A stretch of DNA of 64,000 nt from Nageia nagi (Eukaryota > Pinophyta), in assembly GCA_050084985.1 (NCBI GenBank), contig JBITNC010000002.1, forward strand, positions 34,658,001 to 34,722,000, given 5' to 3'. The notes beneath the pieces were generated by a model that was not told the origin of the DNA, made no database searches, and saw only the letters and a program-made list of their open reading frames with translations. Position numbers and translations under genes: made by a program. Below, in pieces: positions 1 through 11,029 of this stretch. The stretch's first letter is position 1. Every line of letters begins with the position of its first letter.

Positions 1-1000
1 TTTTTTTTTCTTAAAAATAATGTAGGAGAATGTTTCATAACCAAACACCCTAAAGTGAGAAATATTAGGTTTTCTTCTTGATCATGCTTCAAAAAGAGTT
101 TTACTCTAAATGACTTTTATGGGACATATATTCAAGGTGTAAATAGCAATGCTCATAGCTTCACCCCATAAAAAACTAGGAAGATTACCCAACATGCATC
201 TAGCCATTTCTATAATTATTCTATTTTTTCTTTCGATAACATCATTCTGCTGAAGAGTGTAAAGAATCATAAATTACCTTTTGATTCCATACTTAACATA
301 AAAATCATTGAACTCATTACTGTTATATTATCCCCCATTATTTGATTTTAATATCTTGATTTTAAGGTTAGTTTGATTCTCAACAAAGGCCTTAAAATTT
401 TTGAAACTCTCAAATATTTAATCTTTGTGCTTAAGTAGATACCTAAAGGTCATATCAATGAAGGTTAAGATGTAAGATGCTTCTCTAAGAGATTTAATTT
501 GAAATGAACCCATCAAATCTGAATACACAAGTTGAAAAAGTTGAGATGCTCTTGTTACCTTATCTTTTTCAAACTTTTATCTATGTATCTTACCAAGAAT
601 GCACTTCCAATATAGACCAATCGAAGGAGAAATTGAAGATAGATCTTCCACAAGTTCTTGATCTTTCATTACTCGAATACTCTTATGGTTAAGGTGCTCT
701 AAAAGATGGTTTCAAAGATTATCTTTAGAACACATATTAGAAGTAAAACACATCTTTGATGGAACTTGATTCATAATATAAAGGTTATCTTTCACAGATC
801 TTTTAACCAAAGTAGTAAGTCCTTTCTTAATATATCAAGATTGAGAGTCAAACTCAAAAGAGTACCCTTTTTTAATAATTTGGATCACAGATAGGAGATT
901 CATCCTAAGCTTAAGAACATAAAGCACTTTATCAAGAACCTTCCCATGAATCAACACACTCCCAATTCCTTAGACTTCAAGGGTAGAGTTATTAACTATC
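1..1000 (-). pseudogene. copia GAG-pre-integrase and integrase remnant
   Basis: The minus strand from about 1000 down to 500 reads as the pre-integrase module: a stretch around GKVLDKVLYVLKLRMNLLSV, then a LEHLNHKSIRVMKDQELVED segment corresponding to the family's HLNHKS zinc-finger region. From 500 down to 1 it continues into the integrase core, ending with the conserved stretch around ERKNRIIIEMARCMLG and LWGEAMSIAIYTLN. Stops occur, for example in the WYIKKG region and near the core aspartates. Known role of the family: insertion of element cDNA. This copy cannot make an intact integrase. Confidence 0.8.
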
Positions 1001-1059
1001 ATCTATTCTATACTAACAAAAATTCCCAAACTTTTCTTTTTCAAAGCAAAGGTGATTAG

Positions 1060-2080
1060 TGCAACCAAAATCATCAATCTAATCAGACGAAAAAGAGTGA
1101 GACATGAAGTAGAGCATCGCAGCAAAATAAACATGAATATTCTTTTTTCTTTTGTAGTTCTTTACATTTTCATTACCTTTGTTCTTTTCCTCTTTTTTTT
1201 TTGTAGCAATCAATTTTTTTATGATTTTAGATGCCATAATAATTACAATTACCATCAAAGTTTTTCTTACGATAAGGATTGTTTGCTTTACCTTTTTCAT
1301 CTCTTTGCTTGAAGTGGTTGTTGTTACGATTATTTCTACTACTATGGTTATTATTTCTATTGTTCTTGGTACTATTATAGCTATTACCTCTTTTTTCAAA
1401 CCTTTTGGGGAAGGATAATATTTCTTTTGATGGTTGAACTTCTTAAAAGGATTTTTAGTTGCTCTAGGAGTAACGTTATTATCTTTAGGAGAAGAAGTTA
1501 ACACCTTATTGTTAAGGGTTTCCTCATGCGTTAATAAATGCCTAGAAAGGTTCTCAAGGGAGAAGCTTTTTTCTTCATCATTAAGCCTTGTTTCCATAAC
1601 TATCATAAAGTTTCCAAACTTTGAAGAAAGGCTTTGAAGAATTATTAAGACCATGAACTTATCATTGATCCAATTGCACCCATAAGCAACAAGTTAGTTT
1701 CTTAGGTCAATGATTTTATTCAAGTAGACAGCCACATTTTATCTTCCTCTTGATGAGGTTGAAGCAACTTTTGAAGAATGGTAAATTTTCTTAAAAAATT
1801 TGAACCAAGTTAGATTTGCTTAAGCTTATCCCAAGCTTCCTTTACCGAGATTGAAGAGAAAATCATCAGGAGCACATCATCTAAAATTGCATGATAAATC
1901 ATGGAGGTTACCAACTCATTCTTTGTGTTGTAAGCCTCTAATACCTTCTCATCTATAGGAGGTACAAGGTTCTCATTCACTATTTGCTAAAGCTTCCTTA
2001 TCTGTAACTCAACTCTCATTTGAAGTTTACAAATCCCAAATTTGGAACCATCAAGAACGTATTTGGGTAAAAAATACATG
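1060..2080 (-). pseudogene. copia gag polyprotein remnant (UBN2 type)
   Basis: Minus-strand translation from about 2080 begins with a KFGICKLQMRVELQI-like stretch matching the start of copia gag. A 191-residue open stretch (1654-1079) follows, beginning with a segment like LSSKFGNFMIVMETRLNDEE and LENLSRHLLTHEETLN, typical of the UBN2 capsid domain. The nucleocapsid zinc-knuckle part is out of frame: the same DNA gives asparagine, lysine and isoleucine-rich protein instead of CX2CX4HX4C. Several frame changes are needed to read it through, so it is a pseudogene. Confidence 0.7.
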
Positions 2081-2909
2081 TGGTTAACAACATTATATGT
2101 TAAGTTTTAATCAAGTAAAAAATACATGTTAATTTTAACATAAAAGACATGCATGATTTGATCCATAAGTGCAAATATTTTACAACTCAAATAATCTATG
2201 TACTCAGATACATTTTTCATCTTAAGAACCATAGATGTAAAGTGACATTGTTGAGACTTTTTTTCTTATCTAAAATTAAGCCTTCACTTGGATGCCCACA
2301 AAAGAGGAACTCAAGTACTACCAATCCTCAACTAGTTCACTTTGGTCAGTTTATACTCTCACAAAGAGAAGTACCTACTATTTTTTAAGGTTATGACATT
2401 TATTGGATTGGACAAATTATTAATCTTGATTAGATTTTAAGTTATCCTTATAGGTTATCAAGATAATTCCTAAATGGACATGCAGACATGTGGTATCACT
2501 ACACACATGCCTGTCCACCTATTGGAGTTATGTTTAGACCAACAGAGGATTTAGGGGCAATTGAAAAGTACAAACTTTTCACCATTTAGATCATCGAACT
2601 TAAAGGCTTCAATCTGCCTATCCTCATCTCATGGCTCTCCAAATAAGTCATGTTGCAGAATGTACATGTGGATGTATTCATTTTTAGGGGTTTGCTCATA
2701 TCAATGTTTACATTTTTGTTTACATAAGCAAATAAAGCAAAAAATGAAAAATAAAGTAAATAGCATAAATAAAATATCATACATTTAAAATTTGAAACCT
2801 AAGTGTCCAATGGGTTTTGTTTACCAACCCCTAAAGGACACCTTTACATCATTCCTAATTTTGCACAAGTCCATTCTTGCATAACAAGTAGATTGCATCA
2901 TAAATTAAG

Positions 2910-3260
2910 ATTTTAAGCATGCATTATTTGACTTAAAAAATTCAGTATCTAACTTAAATTTTAAGTCTTTAAGTATTTATCATCAAAAATTAAGTTCTAA
3001 GTAAGTATTAGGCATGCATAAAATTTAAGTACTAAGCATGCATTTATTAATTAAAAAATAAGCATTAAGCATGCATTTAACTAAAAATTTAAGTGCTAAG
3101 CATTTAAATAAAAATTTAGTATGCATACTAGATAAAAAATTAAGAAATTTATACAAATTCCTTACTTTTTACTTAAAGATTTATCCCTAAAAGTAGCATA
3201 CTAAATAATTTATTTGCATGTTAAAAAAAATTTTAAGTATGTATTAATATTTTAAGTAAA
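2910..3260. repeat. AT-rich degenerate repeat with TAAGCATGCATT motif
   Basis: The words AAGCATGCATT, TTAAGTACTAAGCATGC and AAAAATTTAAGT recur at irregular spacing through roughly 350 bases. Spacing is variable, so this looks like a decayed simple or short tandem array rather than a strict satellite. No open reading frame is supported here. Confidence 0.5.
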
Positions 3261-3481
3261 AAAAATTTTTACATAAAGAGTAGCATAGCTAAATTAAATT
3301 AGCATTTCTCTTAAAAAAAATAAACTAATAATTTGCTTAGGTAAATTAAAAAACTTAAGCAAATAAAATCTCCATTTTAAGAGTAATGATTAAAATATAC
3401 TTTAACATTTTGGCCATCTACACACTCAAAAGGAAATTTAAATGCACTTCATGATACACAAGATTATAATTCATTAAATTT

Positions 3482-3649
3482 GGAGTATAAGTTTGCCTCT
3501 AAGTGCATTAAATAGAAACAAAAGACTTGCAAGCAATCAAAAAATATTAAATGCCCACCAAAAGGAAGGAGTATATGATTGCTTCTAAGTGCATTTAATG
3601 GAAACAAAGAGCTAGCAAGTAATTAAGTAAAAATATTAAATGCCCATCA
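3482..3649. repeat. Two-copy tandem duplication, 86-bp period
   Basis: Copy one starts at 3482 (GGAGTATAAGTTTGCCTCTA) and copy two at 3568 (GGAGTATATGATTGCTTCTA). Both run to an ATTAAATGCCCAYCA end. They differ by scattered substitutions and small indels. Confidence 0.75.
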
Positions 3650-3788
3650 ACCATTATAGGTTAAAAAGGAATCATCAAAAAAAGGTAGTTGCATGTGAAG
3701 TAAAATAAGGAGCAAGAAAAAAAAGAGGAAAGGGGTCACACATAGAGAGAGGCTACGAAGGAGAGGGCTAAGAGATGAGCTATGAGGG

Positions 3789-3995
3789 CAGCAGGCCATT
3801 GGGTAGAGGAGGTTGTGAAGGGTGGCAAGCGACTGGGCATAGGTCGTTGAGGGTGATAGGCAGCTGGGGGGAAGCCGTGGAGGGTAGCAAGTCATGGGAC
3901 AACAAAGGTCATGGAGGGTGATAGGCAACTGGGCAGAGGCCATAGAGGGTGGCAAGCTGTGGGTGGCAAAGGTCGCAAAGGGTGACAAGCAACAA
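3789..3995 (+). repeat. G-rich degenerate minisatellite, about 32-bp unit
   Basis: The unit resembles GGTCGTGGAGGGTGATAGGC followed by AACTGGGCAGA, with roughly six degenerate copies. The base composition is sharply G-rich on the plus strand against an AT-rich background. The short ORFs over this stretch on both strands are by-products of the repeat. Confidence 0.65.
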
Positions 3996-4685
3996 CAACG
4001 TGGAGGAGAGAGGTCACTGTCACCACTCTCTTTTACTTCTTTTTATTTCTTATTTTTTAATTATAACTTAAAAGGAAAAAAATTAGATTTCCTTCCTATA
4101 TATATTGTAATGAATATAGTATAAGGAATATATTTACAATATTTTATATTCTCTTAAAAATAAGCCTTCCCTAATTTTGTTGAAACGAAAAAAAAGAGAG
4201 AATAAAAAAATGTAGTAAAGTGAAGTTACTTCAATTTTTTTGTGTTAGTATCAAAATAGTTGAAGTAAAAATTTGTAGAATACAACTATTTTGATAAGAG
4301 AACTAAGGTAAGCAAAAAACTATAATATATAAGCTTTTCATAAAAAAATTGCATATATTTTTTGAAGGGAAAAAAATGTAGTATATTTTTACTCAAATAC
4401 ATAATAAAACCTCCAAAAAATAATTAAGGATATGCAAAATTATAGCAATAGGTAATTTTAAAAATTGCAACAAACAATAAGACATGTTAGAGTAAAAAAT
4501 ACAACAATACATTACCTAGTTTGTTATAAATAAGGACTACCACAACATAAAATATGCTAGTAACATAATTCAATAATCTATAAGACAACCAAAGGAGGAG
4601 GTAAATTATACCTTATCTTAGTTTTACCTCACCAATGGAGATCACCAAGATGTAATTTTCACATCAAGAATAAGAGATTTCACAC

Positions 4686-4699
4686 CCGCTCTGATACCA
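4686..4699 (-). other. Copia primer-binding site (initiator tRNA-Met type)
   Basis: The minus strand reads TGGTATCAGAGCGG, the usual plant LTR-element primer-binding site complementary to the 3' end of initiator tRNA-Met. It lies two bases inside the LTR end at 4702, the expected position, and fixes the element's orientation as minus. Confidence 0.9.
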
Positions 4700-4701
4700 A
4701 A

Positions 4702-5201
4702 TGAGAGAATTGAACTATAACATGAATAACTCTAAACTCTCAAGATCATATGAAAGCTCACAATTCACATCTAACAAACTCACAAAGCAATCTCACAACA
4801 CAACACAAGATGTAAGTGGTTCCTCCAACTAGGAGTACATCCACTAACTAGATCTTTACTTCAATCACAAATACAACTCTCTTATAATTCTCTTAATCTC
4901 AACTCCTATGCTCTATCCTATAGCATAACTTTACTCCACAATTGGTGTGTAATCACAAAGAAGGAGCCTTCTATTTATAGGCCAAAATCCCTCTTTAGAT
5001 CACCTTTTTATCTAATATACAAAAGCATGACATGAACATCTTTTTACCCAAGGGGCATGCTCATGACATGGAGTGTAGGACAAATTACATTATCATATTC
5101 ACTTAAATAATTAAGGTATCAAATGATACCCTTAAGTATTAGTGAATTTACATAGAAGATTATTATAAAACCTTTACAATAATGCATTATACATTCTAAC
5201 A
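4702..5201 (-). repeat. 5' LTR of minus-strand copia element, 500 bp
   Basis: In element orientation it begins TGTTAGAATGTATAATG at 5201 and ends CAATTCTCTCA at 4702, two bases before the primer-binding site. It has TG...CA ends. A TATA-like CTATAAATAG lies on the minus strand near 4971-4980, consistent with an LTR promoter. The partner LTR is outside the window, so neither LTR identity nor target-site duplication can be checked. Confidence 0.85.
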
Positions 5202-5204
5202 CAT

Positions 5205-6085
5205 TTGGAGTTACTTCTAAAAAATTGTTAGGGTTCATAGTTTCAAATAGAGGAATTGAAGTAGATCCTAAGAAAGTAAAAGCCATTATTGACATGCCTA
5301 ACCCTAGAAACTTGAAACAACTTAGAAGTATTCAAGGAAAGATAAATTCAGTTAGGAGGTTCATCTCACAACTAGGGGACAAGTGTAGACCATTCACTCA
5401 CTTACTTAAGAAGGATGTCAAGTTTGTATGGGATGTGAATTGCCATAAAGCATTTGAAGATATCAAGCAATATTTGCTTAACCCCCCTATCCTTATTTCC
5501 ATGGATTTTTCCCAACCAACTTACTTGTATATCTCAACCTCCTTGTATGCCATAGGAACCATGCTATGTCAAAAAATTGACAATAATAAAGAGAGCGCTA
5601 TCTATTATCTAAGCAAGACATTGGTTGATTATGAGACAAGGTACACTCCTATGGAGAAGATTTTCTTTGCTATGATATTTACCACTAAAAAAGTAAGGCA
5701 TTACTTTTTATATTGCACCACATATGTTGTTAGTCTTGTTGATCCTTTAAAATATCTTGTGGCTAAACAACACTTATCCGGTAGATTTGCAAAGTGGCTA
5801 ATGTTATTACACGAATTTGATATTAATATGGTGAAGCAAAAATCTATTAAAAGATAGGCCATTGCAGATCTGATAGCAAATTTCCCTTAGAAAGGTGAGG
5901 AGGTTATCCATGAAGAATTTCTTCACATTTTTGAGGATCCATAGTGCCAGCGGCCTAACAACCTATCAACAGGGCACTAATGATGTGACTTTGAAGAGAT
6001 CTCCATCCCTAATGATTATATTTGTCTTTTAGAGGATGAGCCTGTAGTTTGGACCCTATATTTTGATGGTTCTAGATGCATTCAC
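5205..6085 (+). pseudogene. gypsy RT C-terminus and first RNase H remnant
   Basis: From 5205 the frame reads through the RT thumb (LGFIVSNRGIEVDPKKVKAI) into the RNase H domain (about residue 90 on, with TPMEKIFFAMIF and RFAKWLMLLHEFDI). A stop occurs at about 5856, followed by two more before the second RNase H. The family role is removal of the RNA strand during reverse transcription. The stops rule out an intact product. Confidence 0.85.
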
Positions 6086-6460
6086 AGAGTAGGGATAGGT
6101 ATTATTTTGGTCTTCCCTACCAATCAAGTAATTACTATTGCATATAAATTGGATTTCAAATGCACTAATAATATGGCTAAGTATGAAGCTTTGATATTGG
6201 GATTGAAGGCAACTTTAGAATTGAAAATTGCAGACATAGAAATTTATGGGGACTCACTATTTGTTATCAACCAAGTGAAGGGTACTTATGATACCAAATA
6301 TGAGAAGCTAATGCCTTATAGGGTGGTTATGATTGAGTTGCTAGAGAGGCTTGACATGTATACTATTGAGACTATTCCTAGGACTAATAATAGATATGCA
6401 AATGCTATGGCAAGCACAGCCTCTTTGGTACCAATTAAGCTTGAAGATGAGGAGACCATT
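6040..6460 (+). pseudogene. Second (archaeal-type) RNase H domain of Tat element
   Basis: The frame opens with an LYFDGS motif near 6058, then CTNNMAKYEALILGL, EIYGDSLFVINQ and IPRTNNRYANAMAS. These are the ordered signatures of the extra aRNase H of Tat elements: the catalytic D in FDGS, E in YEAL and D in YGDS. The open stretch continues to 6808 through a linker into the integrase zinc region. Confidence 0.8.
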
Positions 6461-6699
6461 CTCACTATCCATAAGTTAAGTCCTCCATCTTGCACAACTC
6501 ATCTTCATTCTATTTTTTCTTGTCTTATTACCAATAATGATGCTTTTCAATATTGGTATTTTGATATCTATAGCTACTTAAGAGACCAAAGTATTTCTTC
6601 TAGATATAATAAGAATGATATACTAAGATTGAGAAGGACTGTTATGAAATATGTTATCATTGGTGATATTTTATATAGAAGATCCATTGATGGTGCTTT

Positions 6700-7752
6700 G
6701 TTGAGATGTTTAACACAAGATGAGATATATACTACTTTAGAGCAAGCTCATAATGGATTATGTGGTGGCCATTTTCATGCCAAAGCTCTTTATACAAAGA
6801 TCTTGTGAATAGGGTACTATTGGCCCACTATAAAAGAAGATTATCAAACTCATGTGAAAGCATGTGTGTCATGCCAAAAGCATGTAAACTTAGAAAAATA
6901 GCCCACTCAAGAACTCAATTCCATTGTTTCTCCATGGTCCTTTACTACTTAGGGCATAGATTTGATTAGCATGATTAATCCTCATTCTAAAGAAGGACAC
7001 AAATTTGTCATCACAAATACAAAATATACTACCAAGTGGGCAGAAGTCATCCCCATGGAGTCAGTTACACAAGAAAAGATTATTGGATTCCTTATAGAAT
7101 AAATCATCACTAGATTTGATGTGCCACAAAGGTTGATCATGGATAATGGTCCAAATCTCAATGGTAAGGATATGCAAGCATTTTGTAAAAATTTTCACAT
7201 CATAAAAACTTTTTCTTCAGTTTACTACCCTTAAGGCAATGGCCAAGCTGAAGCAACAAACAAGACACTTAAGAGTATTCTTGCCAAAACATAGGATAAG
7301 TGCAAAAGAGATTGGCATGAGCAATTGCCATATGCACTATGGGCCTACATAACTAGTGTCTGAACATCTATTGGGGCAACCCCCTTTTCATTGGTATATG
7401 GAGATGAGGACATTATCCCACTTGGTTAGAGATTCCTTCGTTTAGGATCTCTTTACAAGGTGATATTCTAGATGAAGATGCAAGAAAAGTAAGATTGCAA
7501 TAGTTAGAGATGTTATATGAAAGAAGAATCAAAGCCATTGAGCATCAAAAGGTCTACCATGCCAAACTTAAGAGAGCATTTGGCAAGAAGATAAAATCTA
7601 AAGAGTTCAAAATAGGGCACCTAGTCTTAAAAGAGAATATCAACAAAACAACAACAAATGAGGAGGCTAAAGGCAAATTTGAACCCAATTGGTTGGGCCC
7701 ATATGTTGTTATTAATGCAATAGGATTAGGAGCATACAAGTTATCAACTTAG
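6700..7752 (+). pseudogene. gypsy integrase remnant
   Basis: Plus-strand reading gives an H-H-C-C zinc module (HNGLCGGHFHA, then ACVSCQKH), then the catalytic core with GIDLI (first D near 6958), IMDNGPN (second D near 7142) and GNGQAEATNK (catalytic E near 7250). The C-terminal module ends in LGPYVVINAIGLGAYKL (to 7752). At least six in-frame stops interrupt the core. All three catalytic residues remain visible despite the decay. Confidence 0.85.
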
Positions 7753-8568
7753 GATGGCAAGGAAGAACCAAAAACCTTCAATCTTCAATGCCATCCATCT
7801 CATGCATTTTTACGCTTGAAAAGCATAGCTTTGTTCCCTTGCAAAATAATTCATATCAAATGCAGGGGCATAATATCTTTTTATTTTATGTATAGATCCA
7901 TGTAGAACATGGCATCGACGATGTGCTTGATTATTAGCATGCCATCGATGGTGTGTAAAAAAAATTGACATCCGTGAGCAAGATGTTGACATTAAATCAT
8001 CTCCAATGGATGAAACAACTTCCTGTGCATCCATCAATTTTTTATGACTGATATTTCATTGTAGGTACATAGATCTAACAAAATAAAAGAAAATTATAGT
8101 CAAAACTAGGGCGCCAACGTCATGCTCACAATTTGTTGGGCCATTGATAGTGTACATTTCATTATCATTTCCAACAATCCAAAGCGTAACCTCTCTGTTT
8201 CAAGGCATGAACGTAAGTGCAAATGGTTCTCGAGTATCAAACATGATAGAACAACCAAATTCATGATTGAGATAATGTAAAAGAGGCACATCATACCTTC
8301 CATCTCCAACCTTGGATATGGACTTTCATAGTCATCCAAACATCATCCAAATAGTATTCATGAAGATAACTTCTTCAGCAGCTTTTGCCTTGGATACTCC
8401 ACTTAAGAATATTTCTTGGGGCACCCAAGTCAAAAGGGGGGCAGCATAAAGACCCTCAACATCATTCAGTAAAAGACAACATCAACAAAAAGATTACAAA
8501 ATTTTCTTCTATGTCTTGGCTACACTACTTCTTTAGACATGTGATTTCATTGCTTCAATCACACATCC
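7753..8568 (+). other. Gypsy 3' untranslated region
   Basis: Sequence between the end of integrase and the polypurine tract. Only short, unrelated reading frames are seen. A short repeat around GCATCGACGATGTG / GCCATCGATGGTGTG occurs near 7911-7954. Confidence 0.5.
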
Positions 8569-8581
8569 AAAGAGGGGCAAA
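8569..8581 (+). other. Gypsy polypurine tract
   Basis: The purine-rich AAAGAGGGGCAAA immediately precedes the TG of the 3' LTR at 8582, the expected position of the plus-strand primer. A second purine run (AAAAGGGGGGCAG near 8431) is not followed by a plausible LTR start. Confidence 0.65.
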
Positions 8582-9097
8582 TGTAGATGCCTCAAAATGA
8601 ACCTTTATGTAATTAATAAATCATTTTAATCTCTTAACAGATTATTATATAAAAAGGGATTAAAAATGTATAAAAGAGATGTAGGCCATGTATTTGACCC
8701 TTGTGGATTGTACAAGGGGTCAAAATATCAAAGTCATGTAAACTTGTATCATATATAAAGGCATCATTTGATGACCTATAGATGATGAGCGAATCATAGG
8801 CAAATAATTATTTCAAGCTAATACAAGGATTATCAATTGAAGATCATTTGAAAGATTGCAACTTGATTTATCTATCTGCATTGCACATCTATTATTCTGT
8901 AAGTTCGCATGTATGTTCATAATTTGATTATTTGCTAATTCGCTCATCCCTACATTTTTGTTCACGTATGTAATTTCACTTATCTTACGATGTCGATGGC
9001 ATACTTGTTCATGAATGTTATGCTCCATCTTTTATGTATTTTATGATTAATGGAATGAATATAGAATCTAAGTAAACACTATTGCATTTTTGCTACA
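8582..9097 (+). repeat. Putative 3' LTR of the Tat element, 516 bp
   Basis: It begins TGTAGATGCCTCAAAATG right after the polypurine tract and ends TTTTGCTACA, giving matching TGTAG...CTACA ends. A TATA-like ATATATAAAG lies at 8751-8760. The 5' LTR is not in the window, so the right boundary is inferred only from these short inverted ends. Confidence 0.55.
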
Positions 9098-9244
9098 TGT
9101 TATTGCCATATTTTTTATATATGCATCAATATTTACAAAATAGAACAATAGTGCATTAATCAACCCCATTTGCATTATTTAGCTACTACAGCCACCATAC
9201 TAACAAATTAGCAATTTCTTTTGAGCATATATCGCGATTATTAT

Positions 9245-9475
9245 ATTTCATGGGATTGCATCTTGATGAGGTATTTTATCAAACAATTCACATACCGTTT
9301 CAACATATCTATTTTTTGCATGTCCTAGGATCATTGCAATTGATGAGATTGTATTTCCAGGTATTTTATCAAATAATTCATGGGCCCTTTCAACATATCC
9401 ATTTTTATGCATATCCTATGATTATTGTAGTCCATAAAAATGTGTATTGCATCCTTCAACTGCCCATCTCAATAG
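9245..9475 (-). pseudogene. PPR gene fragment (about two repeats)
   Basis: Minus-strand translation gives a degenerate repeat around TFLWTTIIIGYA, then KNGYVERAHELFDKIPGN, then AMILGHAKNRYVETVCELFD and KIPHQDAIP. This is the 31-35 residue PPR pattern of plant RNA-editing or RNA-processing factors. Stops and a frame change break it. No start or downstream E/DYW domain is found on this strand nearby. Confidence 0.65.
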
Positions 9476-9529
9476 AGTTGAGGGAGAGTGATATTCATAT
9501 CATTTTGGTGGGTAAGTGCTGAGATTGTA

Positions 9530-10140
9530 TGATTGTGAAAATGCGAGCAATAAAAAACCATGGCCTTCAAAAGCAAGAGAAAGAGATGGAGATGGTCTTA
9601 TGGTTGTTTATGTTATTAAAGTATTAACAACACTCATTCACAATTATGTGTCCCTACTGATTCATTCATAGAATAATGTAGTAAGAGTCACTTATGCTAA
9701 TAATGTATTTATTACCTTCGTCCATGACATGCACACATACCGATTCATCCTTGCAATAATGCAATAAGAGTCACTTATATTAATAAAATATTTACAACTC
9801 TCATCCATGATCTCTCACCACCATCCAAAGTGGCTAAGTGATGACACACCTTAGGGCTTCCATGGTACATACATAATTTTATAGATTGTAATGATTGGTT
9901 ACAACAAGAATGCCCAAAGCTAGGAAGTCTCTTTCACTTGGAGCATTCAAAAATATTAAAATATTGCATAGAAAAAGAAAATTCCTAAAATTCTCTTGGA
10001 GTCTCTTCAACTTAGAATAATTTCTTGTAGGTAATGTTCAAAAAGAAGAAAGATTCCTAAATCTCTTAAAATATATCTCTTACTTGGAACAAAGATACAT
10101 AACTAATCTCTCTAACATGGAATGATCACTCATTTGTAAT
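9530..10140. other. No gene recognised
   Basis: AT-rich sequence with a repeated AAGAGTCACTTATRYTAATAA phrase near 9675-9700 and 9767-9790. No family or splice structure is supported. Confidence 0.4.
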
Positions 10141-10142
10141 GT

Positions 10143-10289
10143 TGCATTATGAAGAACCTTTGAGTATGTGATGATTGCCATACTGCAAACAATTTTATCT
10201 CCAAGATTGTTCCAAGGGATATTGTTGTGAAGGATACAGACAAATTCCATCATTTCAAACATGCAAAATGTTCTTATGGAGATTAATGG
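10143..10289 (+). pseudogene. DYW-domain C-terminal fragment of a PPR protein
   Basis: One frame of 49 codons reads through CDDCHTANNFISKIVPRD, IVVKDTDKFHHFK and a final GD-stop-W. This is the second zinc-binding site (CxxCH) and the terminal tripeptide of a PPR-DYW cytidine-deaminase domain. The Y of DYW is now a stop, and another stop follows MKNL. It ends exactly at the expected C-terminus. The part that should precede it is not upstream but appears downstream at 10469-11027. Confidence 0.8.
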
Positions 10290-10459
10290 TGATGCAAACA
10301 TACTTATTATTCCATATATTTTGAAATACAAATGCACTATTAATATGTAAAAAAATGAAACCCAATAACCACAACATGCAATGAATGCACCTTTGTTAGT
10401 GTTTTTTTTGCTTTATCCAACTCCTTTATGAAGAACCTTTAAGTGAATCTTATTGCATT

Positions 10460-11027
10460 ATTCTTAGGATGAATCATTATACATGCATGGTTGACCTTCT
10501 TGGCCATGTAGACTATCTTGATAAAGCTTTGAACTTCATTGCCAAATTGCCCATTAAACTTGAATTGGGTGTGTGGATTTGCCTGTTTGGTGCTTGTAGA
10601 TCATATAAGAATGTAGCAATAGGGGAATTTATGACAACAATTTTTTTTTTGTTGGAGCGTAAATATGCTCTCAAACATTTATGCTATGTATGGTAGGTGG
10701 AATCAAAAAAATATATATATATAGAATAAAGATGAAATATAAAGGCATTTAAATACATGGATGTAATTGGATTATGGTTAATAAACAACTTCATACTTTT
10801 TGTATGGGAGAAGATCACATCTAAATACACTAGATATTTATAAAGAGTTGGAAAGAATGTCTCTAGTGACAAAAGCAGTAGGATATATTCCTAATTGGAA
10901 ATTTGCTTTGCAAGATGTTAAAGATGAAGGGATGGAGCAAATTCTTTGCCACCACAATGAGAAATTAAAAAATTCTTTTGGGTTGTTAAACACATACACC
11001 AATTGCAACCAAATGGGGTTTCATTGA
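10460..11027 (+). pseudogene. PPR protein E domain plus start of DYW domain
   Basis: The frame at 10469 gives MNHYTCMVDLLGHVDYLDKA and AKLPIKLELGVWICLFGACR, the last PPR motif and E domain. After an AT-rich frameshifted stretch (10690-10800) a second frame gives a DYW-domain start ending in EQILCHHNEKLKNSFGLLNT. The HxE zinc/catalytic motif is visible as H-N-E. The fragment breaks off before the C-terminal half, which lies upstream at 10143-10289. Frameshifts and stops make it a pseudogene. Confidence 0.75.
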
Positions 11028-11029
11028 GT

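Larger units (their letters stand above)
2090..4680. other. Long non-coding stretch between copia gag and its primer-binding site
   Basis: About 2.6 kb separates the gag start from the primer-binding site, much longer than the short leader usual for copia. No gene is recognised. The stretch contains an AT-rich zone with a recurrent TAAGCATGCATT motif, an 86-bp tandem duplication and a G-rich minisatellite. It may be an unusually long leader or may contain older inserted DNA; no terminal repeats of an insert were seen. Confidence 0.5.
1..5201 (-). mobile_element. Ty1/copia LTR retrotransposon, minus strand, partial (3' part lies left of the window)
   Basis: Read on the minus strand the order is LTR (5201-4702), primer-binding site, long leader, gag (about 2080-1060), GAG-pre-integrase region (about 1000-500) and integrase (500-1). 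RT, RNase H and the other LTR would lie beyond base 1. The order gag - pre-integrase - integrase, with integrase ahead of RT, defines copia. The outer LTR end abuts gypsy pol sequence at 5202, so the copia inserted into the gypsy element and is the younger of the two. The coding parts carry several stops and frameshifts, so it is not autonomous. Confidence 0.8.
5202..9097 (+). mobile_element. Ty3/gypsy retrotransposon, Tat lineage, truncated by a copia insertion
   Basis: The plus strand gives the end of RT, RNase H, a second archaeal-type RNase H, zinc-binding and catalytic integrase modules, a polypurine tract and a 3' LTR. The dual RNase H arrangement is known for the Tat/Ogre lineage. Gag, protease and most of RT are missing here; if still present they would lie left of the copia element outside the window. 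Many stops and frameshifts make this an old, inactive copy. Confidence 0.8.

Noticed and set aside
1052-1637. Plus-strand ORFs rich in Phe, Ile and Val
   Set aside because: They are the antisense of the copia gag region; hydrophobic composition results from reading Lys/Asn-rich coding DNA backwards.
8431-8446. Alternative polypurine tract AAAAGGGGGGCAG
   Set aside because: It is not followed by an LTR-like TG start with matching inverted end; the tract at 8569-8581 fits better.
9250-9522. 90-codon plus-strand ORF
   Set aside because: Antisense to a minus-strand PPR fragment.
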